Source: Bacteroidota bacterium
GTDB lineage: Bacteria; Bacteroidota; Bacteroidia; Chitinophagales; Chitinophagaceae
NCBI GenBank assembly: GCA_023423285.1
Contig: JAFAFV010000247.1
Coordinates: 1-31,560, forward strand
Reading direction: 5' to 3'
Length of the DNA: 31,560 bases
The translations under genes and the position numbers were made by a program. The number at the start of each line of letters is the position of its first letter. The stretch's first letter is position 1. Positions 30,258-31,560 of the stretch are shown piece by piece. The notes under the pieces are model-generated. The model worked only from the letters and a program-made list of their open reading frames with translations, was not told the origin of the DNA and did no database searches.

Positions 30258-30447
30258 AAAATTTAAACAGGCTGCTTGGGCTTACAGGCATATAAAATCA
30301 TATAGGCTATAGCAAGTGTAAAGAAGTTAAAGTATGGTGTTAAGGTTCTCATCTTAAATATTAGATGAGTCTTCTCCGGTAAGCAAAAAGACGTGGAGCT
30401 CAACTTACCGAATAGAGGCCCTGAGAAGCCCAGCAACGAATAAGAGA

Positions 30448-30467
30448 GCCCACGCCTAAACGTGGGC
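30448..30467. mobile_element. IS200/IS605-like end palindrome, uncertain
   Basis: GCCCACG (30448-30454) and CGTGGGC (30461-30467) form a 7-bp perfect stem with loop CCTAAA. Palindromes of nearly this sequence occur, from memory, at ends of IS200/IS605 elements and REP/TnpA-related sequences. No tnpA or tnpB frame is found in the window, so if real it is a remnant or a small REP. Confidence 0.3.
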
Positions 30468-30593
30468 ATTCTACTTATCATCTCGTTGCATAAAGAAATT
30501 CTCAGGTTTCTATTCGAGACTCAAAGCGAATGCTTCTAATATTTTATTATCGAAGTAATCGCAAAATAATTAAAATCAAAAATACTAAAATAA

Positions 30594-30908
30594 ATGACAA
30601 ATATGTCATTGTGGATAACTTTTTTTATCCTTCCCTTTGATTGGTTAATGAAGCAGTACCGAGATCATAAATTATTAAAGGGGATAGCAATCGTTGCTAA
30701 GCAACTTAGAGAAGATAAAGGTCTGTCTCAAGAGGATGTAATGAATGAAATTAAAATTCAAAGTAATATCAACATACATATAGGACGTATCGAAACCGCG
30801 GTTGGAAATATGACTATAAGTAATCTTTCTGTTTTATGCAATTATTATAACATATCTCTATCAAAATTTTTTTCAAAGGTTGAAAAAGAAGTTTTGAGTT
30901 TAAAATAA
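30594..30908 (+). CDS. Small XRE-family helix-turn-helix regulator
   Basis: A 104-residue protein. Residues about 27-90 form a Cro/C1-type HTH (GIAIVAKQLREDKGLSQEDVMNEIKI, with IHIGRIETAVGNMTISNLSVLCNYYNISLSKFF), with the second helix diverged. A hydrophobic N-terminus (SLWITFFILPFDWLM) could be a membrane anchor, or the start may lie further in at the Met at residue 19. A 6-bp palindrome (ATGACA-AATA-TGTCAT, 30594-30609) covers the start codon and might be an autoregulatory site. No obvious toxin or phage partner is next to it; the next gene is a nuclease. AT-rich like its surroundings. Confidence 0.7.
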   Translation: MTNMSLWITFFILPFDWLMKQYRDHKLLKGIAIVAKQLREDKGLSQEDVMNEIKIQSNINIHIGRIETAVGNMTISNLSVLCNYYNISLSKFFSKVEKEVLSLK

Positions 30909-30951
30909 TTGTAAGGATTTTGATTTAGGAAAAGTTTTTAATTTTATTCCT

Positions 30952-31406
30952 ATGAAAACTCTTTTATTACTGCTTATATTTTTGCTCAGCTATATAGATA
31001 GTTTATGTCAGAGCGTTAAGGTTGTAGGCATTTCTGATGGCGATACTTTTACGGCACTCTTTGCCGATAAGTATACAGAACAAATTCGCTTACATGGCAT
31101 AGACACACCGGAGAGTGGGCAACCATTGGGGAAGTAGCCAAAAAATTTCTTAGTGATATCATTTTTGGAAAACACGTCAATCTGGTTATTAAAGACGTGG
31201 ATCAGTATGGTCGTAAAATAGCATTGGTCTTTCTTGATAGCTCTAAGAATGTAAATGAAATGCTTTTAAAATCAGGATTAGCCTGGCATTACAAATTCTA
31301 TGATAGGAACCTTGCTTGGGCCAAAATGGAAGACTCTGCAAGGAATAATAGAGTGGGTTTATGGGGCGGTTCAGAAGCCCCTATAGCACCGTGGGAGTGG
31401 CGATGA
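30952..31406 (+). pseudogene. Thermonuclease (SNase-like), frameshifted
   Basis: The first part, 61 codons, has a signal peptide (LLLLLIFLLSYIDSLCQ) and the start of the staphylococcal nuclease fold: VVGISDGDTF (D31) and IRLHGIDTPESGQPLG (R46, D51, E54), i.e. the catalytic Arg-Asp-Glu set. It stops at 31135-31137. The rest continues one base over from about 31131 (EVAKKFLSDIIFGKHVNLVIKD, DQYGRKIALVFLD, WHYKFYDRNLAWAKMEDSAR, GLWGGSEAPIAPWEWR). One missing G in the GGGG run at 31127-31131 explains it. Total intact length would be about 151 residues, normal for the family. It would be an exported nuclease that degrades DNA or RNA if restored; a sequencing indel is possible. Confidence 0.8.
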
Positions 31407-31462
31407 GGCCAGAGAAACTATTGAACTTTCTATCCTAATTTTAAAATAAACTTTTTGAAATA

Positions 31463-31504
31463 CTAAAAACATTGGATAATATTGCTAAAAATATTAGTTT
31501 TTAG
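31463..31504. terminator. AT-rich hairpin after the nuclease gene
   Basis: CTAAAAAC (31463-31470) and GTTTTTAG (31497-31504) are exact complements, with a nested AATATT/AATATT pair inside. It lies 57 bp after the nuclease stop and ends in TTTTTAG, the position of a terminator. Beyond it, to the window end, I see nothing. Confidence 0.4.
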
Positions 31505-31560
31505 CAAATGTATATCAATTGCAAGACATATTACAGTCTCCGGTACGGAACCATTAGTAC

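Larger units (their letters stand above)
30080..30593. other. Gene-free spacer with four hairpins, mobile-element-like
   Basis: No strong gene. Perfect inverted repeats: TGCCGGG/CCCGGCA (30206-30212, 30251-30257) with an inner GCGGG/CCCGC; CTCATCT/AGATGAG (30348-30369); CGGTAAG/CTTACCG (30377-30410); GCCCACG/CGTGGGC (30448-30467, loop CCTAAA). Four in 260 bp is far above what flanking spacers show. The last recalls the palindrome near the ends of IS200/IS605-type elements or a structured RNA. A 29-codon frame (MRTLTPYFNFFTLAIAYMIL start, 30263-30352, - strand) overlaps them and is unproven. Confidence 0.5.

Noticed and set aside
30263..30481. 72-codon - strand frame, with a shorter 29-codon version ending CKPKQPV
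   Set aside because: It crosses three perfect hairpins and has no recognised family; the short inner frame with a hydrophobic segment is possible but unsupported.
1..31560. tRNA or rRNA genes
   Set aside because: No cloverleaf with a GTTCGANTC-type T arm plus CCA-proximal stem was found on either strand by eye.

Overview
The window reads as chromosome of a Bacteroidota bacterium, most like the Chitinophagaceae or a related family. The basis is a SusC/SusD pair, a UpxY-type NusG paralogue at the head of a polysaccharide locus, TAnnTTTG-like promoter boxes, and AT-rich leaders without clear Shine-Dalgarno sites. The family-level assignment is inference; no rRNA or marker gene is present.

Region 1 (1-10951, + strand) is a surface-polysaccharide locus. 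It opens with the 3' end of a NusG/UpxY-like antiterminator. A dTDP-3-acetamido-3,6-dideoxyhexose block follows: two QdtA/FdtA-type cupins, a hexapeptide acetyltransferase and a DegT aminotransferase. Next come a probable glycosyltransferase and a VioA-like aminotransferase + WbqC-family + GNAT trio (Qui4N-type sugar). After these are a broken GT2/PglD-like chimera, a Wzx-type flippase, a GT2, a hexapeptide acyltransferase and a GT4. The locus stops at a 43-codon stub of an asparagine synthase (asnB-like), which looks like a rearrangement breakpoint.

Region 2 (10966-17970, - strand) is a second, oppositely oriented glycan block. A tight operon holds a HAD-like protein, a UbiA-like membrane protein, a GT4 and an acyltransferase-3 protein. 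A SAM methyltransferase lies further downstream. Upstream is a 451-residue polytopic membrane protein that could be a Wzy-like polymerase. The intergenic gaps here (11941-12367, 16144-16614, 17971-18672) are full of short palindromic and GTCATTCCGAAC/GTCATTTCGAAC repeats.

Region 3 (18673-20325, - strand) holds an XRE regulator, a coiled-coil protein and a phage-type holin. Upstream of the regulator is a striking four-half-site dyad.

Region 4 (20602-24124, + strand) starts with a perfect 12-bp dyad. It continues with a small protein ending in a Cys-Pro tail, a NarX/LytS-like sensor kinase, a LuxR-type response regulator and an AraC-like protein cut by an in-frame stop.

Region 5 (24386-30079) has a small exported protein facing a TlpA-SusC-SusD operon on the - strand, separated by a bidirectional terminator. 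Region 6 (30206-31560) has a run of hairpins resembling mobile-element ends, a small XRE regulator and a thermonuclease gene with a one-base frameshift. Several genes carry single-base contractions in homopolymers, so sequencing error has to be considered alongside true decay.
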